From: Cypionkella sp.
GTDB lineage: Bacteria > Pseudomonadota > Alphaproteobacteria > Rhodobacterales > Rhodobacteraceae
Assembly (NCBI GenBank): GCA_025458525.1
Contig: JALOSF010000042.1
Coordinates: 1-32,112, forward strand
DNA length: 32,112 nt
Direction of reading: 5' to 3'
A program made the position numbers and the translations under genes. The notes beneath the pieces were generated by a model. The model was not told the origin of the DNA and ran no database searches. It worked only from the letters and a program-made list of their open reading frames with translations. This document shows positions 16,553-25,851 of this stretch, piece after piece; the stretch's first letter is position 1, and the number at the start of each line of letters is the position of its first letter.

Positions 16553-17553
16553 CCCTCGACATTCCGAACCTCAAAGACTTCGACGCCCGTCTGCGCGAGG
16601 AAGCGCATGAGGAGCCCACGCTGGAAGTGCCCCAGGGCGAGCCGACCAAGCACACCCAGATCATCGCGATCTATGGCAAGGGCGGGATCGGCAAGTCGTT
16701 CACGCTGGCCAACCTCAGCCATATGATGGCCGAGATGGGCAAGCGCGTGCTGCTGATCGGCTGCGATCCGAAATCCGACACGACCAGCCTGCTGTTCGGC
16801 GGCAAGGCCTGTCCCACGATCATCGAAACCTCGACCCGCAAGAAACTGGCGGGCGAGGAGGTGAAGATCGGCGATGTCTGCTTCAAGCGCGGCGGCGTTT
16901 TCGCGATGGAACTGGGCGGGCCAGAGGTTGGTCGCGGCTGCGGTGGCCGCGGGATCATCCACGGCTTTGAGCTGCTGGAAAAGCTCGGGTTCCACGACTG
17001 GGATTTCGACTATGTGCTGCTCGATTTCCTCGGCGACGTGGTCTGCGGCGGCTTCGGCCTGCCGATCGCGCGCGATATGGCGCAAAAGGTGATCCTTGTC
17101 GCCTCGAACGATCTTCAATCGCTGTATGTCGCCAACAACGTCTGCTCGGCTGTGGAATATTTCCGCCGTCTGGGCGGCAATGTCGGCATCGCGGGGCTGG
17201 TGATCAACAAGGATGACGGCACCGGCGAGGCCGCGGCCTTTGCCGATGCGGTGAAGATCCCCGTGCTGGCCGCGATCCCGCAGGACGATGATCTGCGCAA
17301 GAAATCGGCCAATTACCAGATCGTCGGCAGCTACGAATCGCAATGGGGCCCGATGTTTGCCGACCTTGCCACCGCCGTCGGCATAGCCCCCCCGGTGCGC
17401 CCCGCCCCCCTGTCGCAAGACGGTCTGCTGGGCCTGTTCAGCGCCGAGCATACGGGGGCCGATTTCGTGCTGACCCCCGCGTCAGACGCCGACATGCGCG
17501 GCAAGTTCGCCGCCGTGAAACCCTCGCTCGAAGTGGTGTATGACAATGTTTGA
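16549..17553 (+). CDS. bchX: Chlorophyllide a reductase iron protein BchX
   Basis: NifH/BchL-like ATPase that donates electrons to BchYZ for reduction of ring B, turning the chlorin into a bacteriochlorin. 334 aa. P-loop [13 protein letters not shown] at about 44-56; the two Cys ligands of the intersubunit 4Fe-4S cluster lie in GRGCGGRG and [10 protein letters not shown] chose ATG 16549 because it forms the ATGA overlap with bchC; a TTG at 16534 would add five residues inside bchC. Tightly followed by a 24-codon ORF and bchY. Confidence 0.96.
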   Translation: MTLDIPNLKDFDARLREEAHEEPTLEVPQGEPTKHTQIIAIYGKGGIGKSFTLANLSHMMAEMGKRVLLIGCDPKSDTTSLLFGGKACPTIIETSTRKKLAGEEVKIGDVCFKRGGVFAMELGGPEVGRGCGGRGIIHGFELLEKLGFHDWDFDYVLLDFLGDVVCGGFGLPIARDMAQKVILVASNDLQSLYVANNVCSAVEYFRRLGGNVGIAGLVINKDDGTGEAAAFADAVKIPVLAAIPQDDDLRKKSANYQIVGSYESQWGPMFADLATAVGIAPPVRPAPLSQDGLLGLFSAEHTGADFVLTPASDADMRGKFAAVKPSLEVVYDNV

Positions 17554-17620
17554 CCTCGACACCCTCGCACGGCTGGAAGAGGCGCTGCGCGCGCTGCAAC
17601 GCAAGGCGGGTTCCAGATGA
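17546..17620 (+). CDS. Small ORF (24 aa) bridging bchX and bchY
   Basis: ATG at 17546 lies 8 nt before the end of bchX in another frame. It reads [20 protein letters not shown] plus AGSR, then TGA at 17618-17620, which overlaps the bchY ATG as ATGA. It fills the whole bchX-bchY gap. The peptide would be an amphipathic, charged helix without a membrane segment. I do not recognise it. It may be a coupling ORF that carries ribosomes from bchX to bchY, which is otherwise the only non-overlapping junction between bchC and pufQ, or it may be chance. Only a weak ribosome site precedes it. Confidence 0.4.
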   Translation: MFDLDTLARLEEALRALQRKAGSR

Positions 17621-19167
17621 CCGATGCCGTGCATGACATCCCTGACATGACCCCTGTGGCCGCGGGGGCAATGGCGCCCACCCCGTCGCAGGACGGGCAG
17701 GGTTGCCATGCCGGCGCCGGCGCGATGGCCGAGGCGGCGCGCGCCGCCGGCAATTCCGAATTGCTTGACCGCTATGCCGCCGATTACCCGCAAGGCCCGC
17801 ATGACAAGCCGCAATCGATGTGCCCGGCCTTTGGGTCGCTGCGTGTGGGGCTGCGGATGCGGCGGGTGGCGACCGTGCTGTCGGGTTCGGCCTGCTGCGT
17901 CTATGGCCTGACCTTCGTGTCGCATTTCTACGGCGCGCGGCGGTCGGTGGGCTATGTGCCCTTCAACTCCGAAAGCCTGGTGACGGGCAAGCTGTTCGAG
18001 GATATCCGCGACGCGGTGCACGAACTGGCCGATCCCGACCGCTATGATGCGGTGGTGGTGACGAACCTCTGCGTGCCGACCGCAAGCGGCGTGCCGCTGC
18101 GGCTGTTGCCCAATGAAATCAACGGCGTGCGCATCGTCGGCATCGATGTTCCGGGCTTTGGCGTGCCCACTCATGCCGAGGCAAAGGATGTGCTGGCCGG
18201 TGCCATGCTCGCCTATGCGCGGGCCGAGATTATGGCAGGCCCCGTCGCCGCCCCCGCCGCGGGCCGGTCCGACCGCCCGACGGTCGCACTTCTGGGCGAG
18301 ATGTTCCCGGCCGACCCGATGATGATCGGCGCGATGCTGGCCCCGATGGGCCTGGCCGCTGGCCCCGTGGTGCCTTGCCGCGAATGGCGCGAGCTTTACG
18401 CGGCACTTGACGCCAAGGTCGTGGCCGCGATCCACCCGTTCTACACGGCTGCGGTGCGCGAGTTTCAGGCGGCGGGCCGCAAGGTGGTGGGGTCGGCCCC
18501 GGTGGGGCATGACGGCACGCTGGCATGGTTGAAGAACATCGGCCAAGCCTATGATGTGGCACCCGAAAAGATTATCGCCGCGCAAAACGCCTTTGGCGGC
18601 GCGATCAAGGCGGCACTCGCCGCCAACCCGATCAAGGGCCGCATAACGCTGTCAGGCTATGAGGGGTCCGAACTTCTGGTCGCCCGCCTGCTGATCGAAA
18701 GCGGCGCCGATGTGAAGTATGTTGGCACCGCCTGCGCTCGCACCGACTGGAGCGAGGATGACCGCGCCTGGTTGGCGGACAAGGGTGTGGCGGTCAAGTT
18801 TCGTGCGAGCCTGGAGGATGATTGCGCCGCGATGGCGGGGTTTGAACCTGACCTCGCGATTGGCACGACGCCTGTGGTGCAAAAGGCCAAAGAGCTCGGG
18901 ATCCCCGCGCTTTACTTCACGAACCTCATCTCGGCGCGGCCCCTGATGGGACCGGCCGGCGCCGGGTCCTTGGCGCAAGTGATCAACGCCGCCATGGGCA
19001 ACAAGGCGCGGATGCTGGGGATGAAGGCGTTTTTCGAAGGCGTCGGCACCGGCGACAGCGCCGGTATCTGGGAAGGCGCGCCGAACCTGCGCCCCGATTT
19101 CCGTGCCGCGCATCAGAAAAAGCTCGACAAGGCCGCGAAAGCCGCCAAAGCCGAGGAGATGATCTGA
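17617..19167 (+). CDS. bchY: Chlorophyllide a reductase subunit BchY
   Basis: Nitrogenase alpha-like subunit of chlorophyllide a reductase; with BchZ it holds the bridging 4Fe-4S cluster and the substrate site. 516 aa. Conserved Cys are in [11 protein letters not shown] (about 31), [18 protein letters not shown] (about 69) and [20 protein letters not shown] (about 93-94). Later segments [13 protein letters not shown] and [21 protein letters not shown] are typical. The start is fixed by the ATGA overlap with the small upstream ORF and by position. The stop overlaps bchZ by one base (TGATG, 19165-19169). Confidence 0.95.
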   Translation: MTDAVHDIPDMTPVAAGAMAPTPSQDGQGCHAGAGAMAEAARAAGNSELLDRYAADYPQGPHDKPQSMCPAFGSLRVGLRMRRVATVLSGSACCVYGLTFVSHFYGARRSVGYVPFNSESLVTGKLFEDIRDAVHELADPDRYDAVVVTNLCVPTASGVPLRLLPNEINGVRIVGIDVPGFGVPTHAEAKDVLAGAMLAYARAEIMAGPVAAPAAGRSDRPTVALLGEMFPADPMMIGAMLAPMGLAAGPVVPCREWRELYAALDAKVVAAIHPFYTAAVREFQAAGRKVVGSAPVGHDGTLAWLKNIGQAYDVAPEKIIAAQNAFGGAIKAALAANPIKGRITLSGYEGSELLVARLLIESGADVKYVGTACARTDWSEDDRAWLADKGVAVKFRASLEDDCAAMAGFEPDLAIGTTPVVQKAKELGIPALYFTNLISARPLMGPAGAGSLAQVINAAMGNKARMLGMKAFFEGVGTGDSAGIWEGAPNLRPDFRAAHQKKLDKAAKAAKAEEMI

Positions 19168-20666
19168 TGCTGGTTCAGGATCATGATCGGGCAGGCGGCT
19201 ACTGGGGGGCGATCTATGCCTTCTGCGCCGTCAAGGGTTTGCAGGTGGTGATCGACGGCCCCGTGGGCTGCGAGAACCTGCCGGTGACATCGGTGCTGCA
19301 TTATACCGACGCGCTGCCGCCGCATGAGTTGCCGATTGTGGTGACGGGGCTGGCCGAGGACGAGATGTCCTCGGGCACCGAAGCCTCGATGGCGCGGGCG
19401 TGGAAAACGCTTGATCCGGCGCTGCCGGCTGTCGTGGTCACAGGGTCGATCGCCGAGATGATCGGCGGTGGGGTGACGCCTGCGGGCACCAATATCCAGC
19501 GGTTCCTGCCGCGCACCATCGACGAAGACCAATGGCAATGCGCCGACCGGGCAATGACCTGGATCTTCACCGAATTCGGCATGACCAAGGGCCGGATGCC
19601 GCTGGAGAAAAAGCGCGAGGCCGGGGCCAAGCCGCGGGTCAATATCCTCGGGCCGATGTATGGCACATTCAACATGGCCTCCGACCTGTTCGAGATCCGC
19701 CGTCTGGTCGAAGGGATCGGCGCCGAGGTCAATATGGTGATGCCGCTTGGCGCCCATCTGGCCGAGATGCGCAATCTGGTGAATGCCGACGTCAACATCG
19801 TGATGTATCGCGAATTCGGCCGGGGCCTGGCCGAGGTGCTGGGCAAGCCTTACCTGCAAGCACCCTTTGGCCTGGACTCGACCACCAGGTTCCTGCGCAG
19901 CCTGGGCGAGTTGCTGGGCCTTGACCCGGAGCCGTTCATCGAGCGTGAAAAGCACTCGACCCTCAAGCCCTTGTGGGATCTGTGGCGCTCTGTCACCCAG
20001 GATTTCTTTGCCACGGCGAGTTTCGCCATCGTGGCGAACGAGACCTATACCCGGGGTCTGCGCCATTATCTGGAAGATGACCTTGGCCTGCCTTGCGCCT
20101 TTGCCGTGGCGCGGGTGGCGGGGACCAAGACCAACAACGAAGCGGTGCGTGCGCAGCTCAAGCAGCATCGCCCGCTGATCGTGATGGGGTCGATCAACGA
20201 GAAGATGTATATGGCGGAACTCAAGGGCGGGCCCGGATCGTTCGGGGGGCCGGCCCCGAGTTTCATCGCCGCCAGCTTTCCGGGAGCTGCGATCCGCCGC
20301 CATACCGGCACGCCCTTCATGGGCTATGCCGGCGCGGTCTGGGTCTTGCAAGAAGTGTGCAACGGCCTGTTCGAGGCGCTGTTCCACATCCTGCCTTTGG
20401 GGACCGACATGGACAGTGCGGCGGCCACGCCCACCACGCTGCGCCGCGATTTCCCATGGGATCTGGATGCGCAGGCGGCCCTTGACCGGATCGTTTCGCA
20501 GCATCCTGTGCTGACCCGCATTTCGGCCGCCAAATCCCTTCGGGATGCGGCGGAAAAGGCCGCGCTCGACCAAGGGGCCGAGCGGGTGATCGTCGAATTT
20601 GTCGAGGCTTTGCAGGGGACGACCCCACAGGCCCAGACAGCGAACAAAAAGGGAGAGACGGCATGA
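19167..20666 (+). CDS. bchZ: Chlorophyllide a reductase subunit BchZ
   Basis: Nitrogenase beta-like partner of BchY. 499 aa. N-terminal [20 protein letters not shown] and [20 protein letters not shown] (cluster-ligand Cys about 34), [37 protein letters not shown], and the C-terminal half with [21 protein letters not shown] 19167 shares its A with the bchY stop. Its stop overlaps pufQ (ATGA, 20663-20666). In R. capsulatus the puf promoter lies in the 3' part of bchZ; I cannot point to a convincing -35/-10 pair here. Confidence 0.95.
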   Translation: MLVQDHDRAGGYWGAIYAFCAVKGLQVVIDGPVGCENLPVTSVLHYTDALPPHELPIVVTGLAEDEMSSGTEASMARAWKTLDPALPAVVVTGSIAEMIGGGVTPAGTNIQRFLPRTIDEDQWQCADRAMTWIFTEFGMTKGRMPLEKKREAGAKPRVNILGPMYGTFNMASDLFEIRRLVEGIGAEVNMVMPLGAHLAEMRNLVNADVNIVMYREFGRGLAEVLGKPYLQAPFGLDSTTRFLRSLGELLGLDPEPFIEREKHSTLKPLWDLWRSVTQDFFATASFAIVANETYTRGLRHYLEDDLGLPCAFAVARVAGTKTNNEAVRAQLKQHRPLIVMGSINEKMYMAELKGGPGSFGGPAPSFIAASFPGAAIRRHTGTPFMGYAGAVWVLQEVCNGLFEALFHILPLGTDMDSAAATPTTLRRDFPWDLDAQAALDRIVSQHPVLTRISAAKSLRDAAEKAALDQGAERVIVEFVEALQGTTPQAQTANKKGETA

Positions 20667-20884
20667 GTGACCAGACCGCAGGCGGACACGATACCCACGC
20701 GCATCGCACGCCAAAAGCTGAATTCTACGTCTATTTCGCGCTGATCTTTCTGGTCGCGATCCCGCTTTCGGTTCTGGCCTGGGGCTGGTCGGTGATCCGG
20801 CATCAGCGCCTGCCGGTGCATGGCCCGCTGGCCCGCGCCTGGCGCGAGGCAGGCGCAATCACGCCCGCGATTTTCCGGCCCTGA
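20663..20884 (+). CDS. pufQ: PufQ, bacteriochlorophyll/puf assembly factor
   Basis: Small bitopic membrane protein needed for normal bacteriochlorophyll formation; it is thought to bind pigment precursors or aid ferrochelatase/chelatase branch control. 73 aa, the family size. A His-rich N-terminus ([18 protein letters not shown]) precedes one membrane helix ([20 protein letters not shown], about 25-44) and a basic C-terminal tail [19 protein letters not shown]. Coupled to bchZ by ATGA. First puf gene; 188 nt of structured leader separate it from pufB. Confidence 0.9.
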   Translation: MSDQTAGGHDTHAHRTPKAEFYVYFALIFLVAIPLSVLAWGWSVIRHQRLPVHGPLARAWREAGAITPAIFRP

Positions 20885-21020
20885 TCTTCGGGGCCCACCC
20901 CATCGGCCCCGCGCGGGGCTGACGACTTTCCTTCCGCTGCGCCCATCGGAAGTCACCGCTTCGCCCCTCCGCAGACCATCGCGGGTGGGTGAAAAACTCG
21001 GAAAGGCACTCCGCCGATCC

Positions 21021-21080
21021 GTGACCCCCGCCGCAGGGTATGCGGCGGCAGTCTCCAAATCCGGAGGATACTATGGCTGA
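21021..21080 (+). CDS. pufK-like mini-ORF overlapping the pufB start
   Basis: GTG at 21021 opens a 19-codon frame, (M)[18 protein letters not shown], ending at the TGA 21078-21080, so it overlaps pufB by 8 nt (ATGGCTGA). R. sphaeroides has a short ORF, pufK, overlapping the pufB start that gates ribosome entry; position and size resemble it. The pufB ribosome site GGAGG lies inside its Gly-Gly codons. The same frame stays open further upstream (GTG about 20985). No strong ribosome site of its own, so expression is uncertain. Confidence 0.35.
   Translation: MTPAAGYAAAVSKSGGYYG
21028..21048 (+). other. Stem-loop in the pufB leader
   Basis: CCGCCGCA (21028-21035) pairs perfectly with TGCGGCGG (21041-21048) around a 5-nt loop, ending 14 nt before the pufB ribosome site. 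A 5' hairpin here could stabilise the abundant pufBA mRNA and influence initiation. No T-run follows, so it is not a terminator. Confidence 0.6.
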
Positions 21081-21222
21081 TAGAACTGACCTGAGCTTCA
21101 CAGGTCTTACCGACGAACAGGCGCAGGAACTGCACTCTGTCTACATGAGCGGGCTCTGGCTTTTCACGGCGATCGCCGTGGTTGCCCACCTTGCCGTGTA
21201 TATCTGGCGCCCTTGGTTCTGA
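21073..21222 (+). CDS. pufB: Light-harvesting LH1 beta subunit PufB
   Basis: Antenna beta polypeptide that binds bacteriochlorophyll a in the LH1 ring around the reaction centre. 49 aa. N-terminal cytoplasmic part [20 protein letters not shown], one helix [17 protein letters not shown] with the axial His at residue 39, and the C-terminal IWRPWF typical of B870 beta. An excellent ribosome site, GGAGG (21063-21067), precedes ATG 21073. An in-frame ATG at 21040 is inside the leader hairpin and adds no family sequence. Confidence 0.97.
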   Translation: MADRTDLSFTGLTDEQAQELHSVYMSGLWLFTAIAVVAHLAVYIWRPWF

Positions 21223-21235
21223 GGAGGATCACACA

Positions 21236-21409
21236 ATGTCTAAATTCTACAAAATCTGGCTGATCTTCGATCCCCGTCGCGTGTTTGTGGCACAGGGCGT
21301 TTTCCTGTTCCTGCTGGCCGCGATGATCCACCTCGTCCTGCTGTCGAACCCGTCCTACAACTGGTTTGACATCGCAGCGGTGAAGTACAACCGCGTGGCT
21401 GCGGAGTAA
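21236..21409 (+). CDS. pufA: Light-harvesting LH1 alpha subunit PufA
   Basis: Antenna alpha polypeptide, 57 aa. [20 protein letters not shown] at the N-terminus, one helix with the axial His at residue 32 (AAMIHLVLL), and a C-terminus [20 protein letters not shown] exposed to the periplasm. GAGGAGG (from about 21222) lies just after the pufB stop. Very close to Rhodobacter LH1 alpha in sequence as I remember it. Confidence 0.97.
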   Translation: MSKFYKIWLIFDPRRVFVAQGVFLFLLAAMIHLVLLSNPSYNWFDIAAVKYNRVAAE

Positions 21410-21423
21410 TCCGTGCCTCCTAC

Positions 21424-21452
21424 GCGGGCGGCCTGCACGTCATGTCGCCCGC
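21424..21452 (+). other. Intercistronic hairpin between pufA and pufL
   Basis: GCGGGCG (21424-21430) pairs with CGCCCGC (21446-21452). A weaker hairpin, CATGGCG/CGCCCATG with a bulge, follows around 21485-21505. In Rhodobacter, hairpins in this gap block 3'-5' decay and partly stop transcription, giving the excess of pufBA over pufLM transcript. No T-run, so I infer the stabiliser role. Confidence 0.6.
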
Positions 21453-21536
21453 GGATATCATCACCGAATTCAAGACGATCCCACATGGCGCATTCCGCCC
21501 ATGAAGGGGTCGCCTGATTAGCGCGGAGAGGGAAGC

Positions 21537-22385
21537 ATGGCACTGCTCAGCTTCGAACGAAAATACCGCGTGCCGGGCGGCACGCTTGTCGGCGGGAACT
21601 TGTTCGACTTCTGGGTCGGCCCTTTCTACGTCGGTTTCTTTGGGGTGGCAGGGTTCTTCTTTGCCGCCCTCGGCACGATCCTGATTTTCTATGGTGCGGC
21701 CTTGCAAGGCACCTGGAACCCCTGGTTGATTTCGATTGCCCCGCCGCCCGTTGAAATGGGGCTTGCTGCGGCGCCGCTGCGTGAAGGCGGGTTGTGGCAG
21801 ATCATCACGATCTGCGCGACCGGGGCCTTTGTGTCCTGGGCGCTGCGCGAGGTTGAAATCTGCCGCAAACTGGGCATGGGCTATCATGTGCCCTTTGCCT
21901 TTGGCGTGGCGATCTTTGCCTATATCACGCTTGTGGTCATCCGGCCCGTGCTGATGGGGGCTTGGGGCTTTGCCTTTCCCTATGGCATCTGGACGCACCT
22001 CGATTGGGTGTCGAACACCGGGTATCAATACGGCAACTTCCACTACAATCCGGCGCATATGATCGCGGTGACGTTCTTTTTCACCACGTCTCTGGCGCTG
22101 GCCTTGCACGGGGCGCTGATCCTGTCGGCGGCCAACCCTGAAAAGGGCAAGGAAATGCGCACGCCCGACCACGAGGACACCTATTTCCGCGATCTGATCG
22201 GCTATTCGGTCGGCACGCTGGGCATCCACCGGGTTGGCTTGCTGCTGGCACTGAACGCCGGCTTCTGGTCGGCGGTCTGTATCGTGATTTCCGGCACCAT
22301 CTGGTTCGACCAATGGGTCGTCTGGTGGGACTGGTGGCTGAACCTGCCCTGGTGGGCTGGCATCGAGGGAGGCGTAAATGGCTGA
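21537..22385 (+). CDS. pufL: Photosynthetic reaction centre L subunit PufL
   Basis: Core subunit binding the special pair, accessory pigments and QA/QB side cofactors. 282 aa, canonical length. Five membrane helices. Ligand residues visible: His in GYHVPFAFG (accessory pigment), [14 protein letters not shown] (special-pair His), LALHGALIL and [17 protein letters not shown] (non-haem iron His). GGAGAGGG precedes ATG 21537. The last 8 nt overlap pufM (ATGGCTGA, 22378-22385), as in other Rhodobacter. Confidence 0.98.
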   Translation: MALLSFERKYRVPGGTLVGGNLFDFWVGPFYVGFFGVAGFFFAALGTILIFYGAALQGTWNPWLISIAPPPVEMGLAAAPLREGGLWQIITICATGAFVSWALREVEICRKLGMGYHVPFAFGVAIFAYITLVVIRPVLMGAWGFAFPYGIWTHLDWVSNTGYQYGNFHYNPAHMIAVTFFFTTSLALALHGALILSAANPEKGKEMRTPDHEDTYFRDLIGYSVGTLGIHRVGLLLALNAGFWSAVCIVISGTIWFDQWVVWWDWWLNLPWWAGIEGGVNG

Positions 22386-23301
22386 GTATCAAAACATCTT
22401 CACTCAGGTCCAGGTCCGCGCCGAGCCCGAGATGGGCATGGTCGAAGGGGTGGAACTGTCCAACCGCACAAGTTCGGCCAGCTTTTCAACCCTGATGGGC
22501 TGGCTGGGCAACGCACAGCTTGGCCCGGTCTATCTTGGGGCCATGGGCGTGCTGTCGCTGGCCTCCGGGGCGGTCTGGTTCATGCTGGTCGGGGCCTGGT
22601 ATTGGTATCAGGCCGGGTTCAACCCGGCGGTGTTCCTGCGCGATCTGTTCTGGTTCAGCCTGGAGCCACCGGCCGAGGAATACGGTCTTGGCTTTGCGCC
22701 GATCGCCGAGGGCGGGCTGTGGCTGATTGCCAGCTTCTTCCTGCTGATCTCGGTCTGTTCGTGGTGGGTGCGCACCTATCTGCGCGCCGCGGCCCTGGGG
22801 ATGGGCAAGCATGTGGCCTGGGCTTTTGCCTCTGCCATCTGGCTGTTCCTTGTGCTGGGCCTGTTCCGTCCGATCCTGATGGGATCATGGAGCCATGCCG
22901 TGCCTTACGGCATCTTCAGCCACCTCGACTGGACCAACCTGTTCAGCCTGACCTATGGCAACCTGTTCTATAACCCGTTCCACGCGCTTTCGATCGTGTT
23001 CCTCTATGGCTCGGCGCTGCTGTTTGCGATGCACGGGGCGACAATCCTTGCCGTTTCGCGCTTTGGCGGCGACCGCGAGCTGGAACAGATCGTGGACCGT
23101 GGCACGGCCTCGGAACGGGCGGCGCTGTTCTGGCGCTGGACCATGGGCTTCAACGCCACGATGGAAGGCATTCACCGCTGGGCCTGGTGGTTTGCGGTGC
23201 TGGTGACGCTGACAGGCGGCATTGGTATCCTGCTGACCGGCACTGTGGTGGACAACTGGTATGTCTGGGCACAGGACCACGGCTACGCGCCGCTGGAATA
23301 A
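22378..23301 (+). CDS. pufM: Photosynthetic reaction centre M subunit PufM
   Basis: Second core subunit, pseudo-symmetric to L. 307 aa. Five helices; [20 protein letters not shown] holds the special-pair His, [10 protein letters not shown] and [14 protein letters not shown] hold non-haem iron His, with the Glu iron ligand in the loop [20 protein letters not shown]. There is no C-terminal extension for a tetrahaem cytochrome partner, and no pufC follows. Overlaps pufL by 8 nt. Confidence 0.98.
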   Translation: MAEYQNIFTQVQVRAEPEMGMVEGVELSNRTSSASFSTLMGWLGNAQLGPVYLGAMGVLSLASGAVWFMLVGAWYWYQAGFNPAVFLRDLFWFSLEPPAEEYGLGFAPIAEGGLWLIASFFLLISVCSWWVRTYLRAAALGMGKHVAWAFASAIWLFLVLGLFRPILMGSWSHAVPYGIFSHLDWTNLFSLTYGNLFYNPFHALSIVFLYGSALLFAMHGATILAVSRFGGDRELEQIVDRGTASERAALFWRWTMGFNATMEGIHRWAWWFAVLVTLTGGIGILLTGTVVDNWYVWAQDHGYAPLE

Positions 23302-23311
23302 GGGAAACGTC

Positions 23312-23554
23312 ATGTCGGAACATCCTTTCTATCAGAACGAGAACCCGAAAAACCGCCTGCGCACCTGGGCCTTTGGTCAGATGATGTATGGCGCCTTTCT
23401 TGCGGCGGCGGTCTTTATCGGCTGCATCCTGTTCTTCGCGGTGATTTACGGCATCGGGCTGTTGTTGCCCGAAGATGCGCGCCAGACCCCCGACCCGATG
23501 CCGCGGTCGAGCCTGGAGCAGCCGCTGGCACCCACGGGCCACGACCTGGCCTGA
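23312..23554 (+). CDS. pufX: PufX, RC-LH1 core complex protein
   Basis: Single-helix protein that leaves a gap in the LH1 ring so quinol can leave the reaction centre. 80 aa. Found only in the Rhodobacter clade, so it is a good taxonomic marker. The pattern is N-terminal NENPKNRLRTWAFGQMMYGA, a helix FLAAAVFIGCILFFAVIYGI, then GLLLPEDARQTPDPMP. It looks closer to R. capsulatus PufX (QMAYGAFL..., GLMLPE) than to R. sphaeroides. I chose ATG 23312; AGGGAA precedes it. An upstream TTG frame inside pufM is not credible. Confidence 0.9.
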   Translation: MSEHPFYQNENPKNRLRTWAFGQMMYGAFLAAAVFIGCILFFAVIYGIGLLLPEDARQTPDPMPRSSLEQPLAPTGHDLA

Positions 23555-23565
23555 GGCAGCTTGCA

Positions 23566-23589
23566 CGGGCGGCGCCACCTTGTCGCCCG
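23566..23589 (+). other. Hairpin downstream of pufX
   Basis: CGGGCG (23566-23571) pairs with CGCCCG (23584-23589) with a 12-nt loop. It resembles the pufA-pufL hairpin in both arms and flanking bases (GGGCGGC ... TGTCGCCCGCG). No T-run. Likely protects the 3' end of pufLMX mRNA together with the terminator further on. Confidence 0.5.
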
Positions 23590-23677
23590 CGCCTTATCCT
23601 ATTCGGGCCAATGACGCCGGCCCGGATCCGGGGCATAACCACAGCCCGGTTCCCTTCCTGTTGGCGACAGGGACCTG

Positions 23678-23715
23678 GTGCCGTGTGGAGACCCCTCCAT
23701 ACGGCACTTTTTTTT
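23678..23715 (+). terminator. Intrinsic terminator of the puf operon
   Basis: GTGCCGTGTGGAG (23678-23690) pairs with CTCCATACGGCAC (23695-23707), 13 pairs including one G-U, with a 4-nt loop, followed by eight T (23708-23715). This is a textbook rho-independent terminator. It ends 37 nt before the dxs ATG, so dxs needs readthrough or a promoter within those 37 nt. Confidence 0.88.
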
Positions 23716-23752
23716 GGCGCGCGCCGCCCCCCGCTGGTGAAGGACGAAACCC

Positions 23753-25678
23753 ATGAGCATGCACGGCATTTCCACCCCGACCCTTGACCGCGTGACAGGC
23801 CCCGCCGATCTCAAGGCGCTGAGCGATGCAGAGCTTTCGCGCCTTGCCGATGAGCTGCGGCGCGAGACGATCGAGGTGGTCAGCCGCACGGGCGGGCATC
23901 TGGGGTCGTCGCTGGGGGTGGTCGAATTGACGGTCGCGATTCATGCGGTGTTCAACACGCCGCTGGACAAGCTGATCTGGGACGTGGGCCACCAGTGCTA
24001 TCCGCACAAGATTTTGACCGGGCGGCGCGACCGGATGCTGACCTTGCGGCAGGCGGGGGGGCTTTCGGGGTTCACCAAGCGGGCGGAGTCCGAGTTCGAC
24101 CCCTTTGGCGCGGCCCATTCCAGCACGTCGATCAGCGCCGCCTTGGGCTTTGCCGTGGGGCGCGAGATGGGGATGCCGGTGGGCGACACGATCGCCGTGA
24201 TCGGCGATGGCGCCATCACCGCCGGCATGGCCTATGAGGCGATGAACCACGCAGGCCATCTGAAAAGCCGCATGTTCGTGATCCTGAACGACAATGACAT
24301 GAGCATCGCGCCGCCCGTGGGGGCGTTGCAGCGCTATCTCAACGACATCGCGGCCAAGGGGCCGCTCGCCACGCTCAAGGCCGTGGCCGAAGGGGTGGAG
24401 GCGCATCTGCCCGGCCATGTGCGCGACGGCGCGCGCCGCGCGCGGCAGATGGTGACGGGCATGCCCGGCGGCGGCACGCTGTTCGAGGAGTTCGGCTTTA
24501 CCTATATCGGCCCGGTCGATGGGCATGATGTGCCGCAACTGCTGGCCACCTTGCGCGCGGCGCGGGCGCGAGCGACGGGGCCGGTGCTGATCCATGCGGT
24601 GACGGTCAAGGGCAAGGGCTATGCCCCCGCCGAAGGCGCGGATGACAAATACCACGGCGTCGCCAAGTTCGACGTGGCGACCGGCCAGCAGGTGAAGTCC
24701 AAATCCAACGCGCCGAGCTATACGGCCGTGTTCGGCCAGCGCCTGACCGACGAGGCCGCGCGCGATCCGCGCATCGTGGGCATCACGGCGGCCATGCCGG
24801 GCGGCACGGGGCTTGACGTGATGGCCCGGCGCTTTCCGGCGCGGGTGTTCGATGTGGGCATTGCCGAACAGCATGGCGTGACCTTTGCCGCAGGGCTGGC
24901 TGCCAGCGGCATGAAGCCGTTCTGCGCGATCTATTCCAGTTTCCTGCAACGCGGCTACGACCAGATCGTGCATGACGTGGCCTTGCAGAACCTACCTGTG
25001 CGTTTTGCCATCGACCGGGCGGGGCTGGTGGGGCAGGATGGGGCCACCCATGCCGGGGCCTTCGATGTGGCCTTCCTTGCCAACCTGCCCAACATGACGG
25101 TGATGGCGGCGGGCGACGAGGCCGATCTGTGCCACATGATTGCCACCGCCGTCGCGCATGACAGCGGCCCCATCGCGTTCCGCTATCCGCGGGGCGAGGG
25201 GCGCGGGGTCGAGATGCCCGAGCGCGGGCAGGTTCTGCCGATCGGCAAGGGCCGCGTGATGCAGCGGGGGCAGGATGTGGCGCTCTTGTCCTTTGGCGCG
25301 CATCTGGGTGAGGTTCTGGCGGCCGCCGACCTGCTGGAGGCAGAAGGGATTTCCGTCACCGTCGCCGATGCCCGCTTTGCCAAACCGTTGGACCACGCGC
25401 TGATCGATGCGTTGATCGAGGATCACGCGGCGCTCATCACGGTCGAGCAGGGCAGCACAGGCGGCTTTGGCGCGCTGGTGCTGCATTATCTTGCAGGCTC
25501 GGGCCAGTTGGAGCGGGGCCGCGCGATCCGCACCATGGTGTTGCCCGATGCCTTCATCGATCAGGCGGCACCGGCGCAGATGTATGAATGGGCGGGCTTG
25601 CAGGCGGCGGATATTGCCACGACCGCCCGGCATGCGCTGCGGCGCGAGGCGCCTGCCAAGGGGTTGCGTCTGGTCTGA
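23753..25678 (+). CDS. dxs: 1-deoxy-D-xylulose-5-phosphate synthase Dxs
   Basis: Thiamine-diphosphate enzyme joining pyruvate and glyceraldehyde-3-phosphate, the entry step of the MEP isoprenoid pathway that feeds carotenoid and phytyl synthesis. 641 aa, full length. Landmarks: [18 protein letters not shown] (about 47-64), [16 protein letters not shown], the ThDP motif [15 protein letters not shown] (about 151-165), [29 protein letters not shown] and [19 protein letters not shown] lies 8 nt before ATG 23753. Position after pufX is typical of Rhodobacter, where another dxs copy often exists elsewhere. Confidence 0.96.
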   Translation: MSMHGISTPTLDRVTGPADLKALSDAELSRLADELRRETIEVVSRTGGHLGSSLGVVELTVAIHAVFNTPLDKLIWDVGHQCYPHKILTGRRDRMLTLRQAGGLSGFTKRAESEFDPFGAAHSSTSISAALGFAVGREMGMPVGDTIAVIGDGAITAGMAYEAMNHAGHLKSRMFVILNDNDMSIAPPVGALQRYLNDIAAKGPLATLKAVAEGVEAHLPGHVRDGARRARQMVTGMPGGGTLFEEFGFTYIGPVDGHDVPQLLATLRAARARATGPVLIHAVTVKGKGYAPAEGADDKYHGVAKFDVATGQQVKSKSNAPSYTAVFGQRLTDEAARDPRIVGITAAMPGGTGLDVMARRFPARVFDVGIAEQHGVTFAAGLAASGMKPFCAIYSSFLQRGYDQIVHDVALQNLPVRFAIDRAGLVGQDGATHAGAFDVAFLANLPNMTVMAAGDEADLCHMIATAVAHDSGPIAFRYPRGEGRGVEMPERGQVLPIGKGRVMQRGQDVALLSFGAHLGEVLAAADLLEAEGISVTVADARFAKPLDHALIDALIEDHAALITVEQGSTGGFGALVLHYLAGSGQLERGRAIRTMVLPDAFIDQAAPAQMYEWAGLQAADIATTARHALRREAPAKGLRLV

Positions 25679-25851
25679 TCGCGCGGCGTGCGCGGCAGAT
25701 CGGGGGGGCGCCGAACGGGCGTGCTCTCAGGCGCGGCAAGGGGGCCGGGGTTGGGGAAACCTGACCCTTGACCGGTCTTGCAAGTGCTTGTCAAAGGCGG
25801 CGGGCCGCCGCAGTCTTGTGCGATGGGCGGCGGCAGCATCGGGGCTTTGGC

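Noticed and set aside
19113-20858. Long minus-strand ORF (581 aa) opposite bchZ and pufQ
   Set aside because: Antisense to the conserved bchZ; composition is that of a shadow frame.
21040-21072. Earlier in-frame ATG for pufB
   Set aside because: Lies in the leader hairpin, upstream of the GGAGG site; LH1 beta starts MADRTDL.
23261-23311. Upstream start for pufX within pufM
   Set aside because: Frame overlaps the pufM end without similarity to PufX; ATG 23312 fits the family.
23594-24973. Minus-strand ORF (459 aa) opposite dxs
   Set aside because: His/Arg-rich shadow of the full-length Dxs frame.
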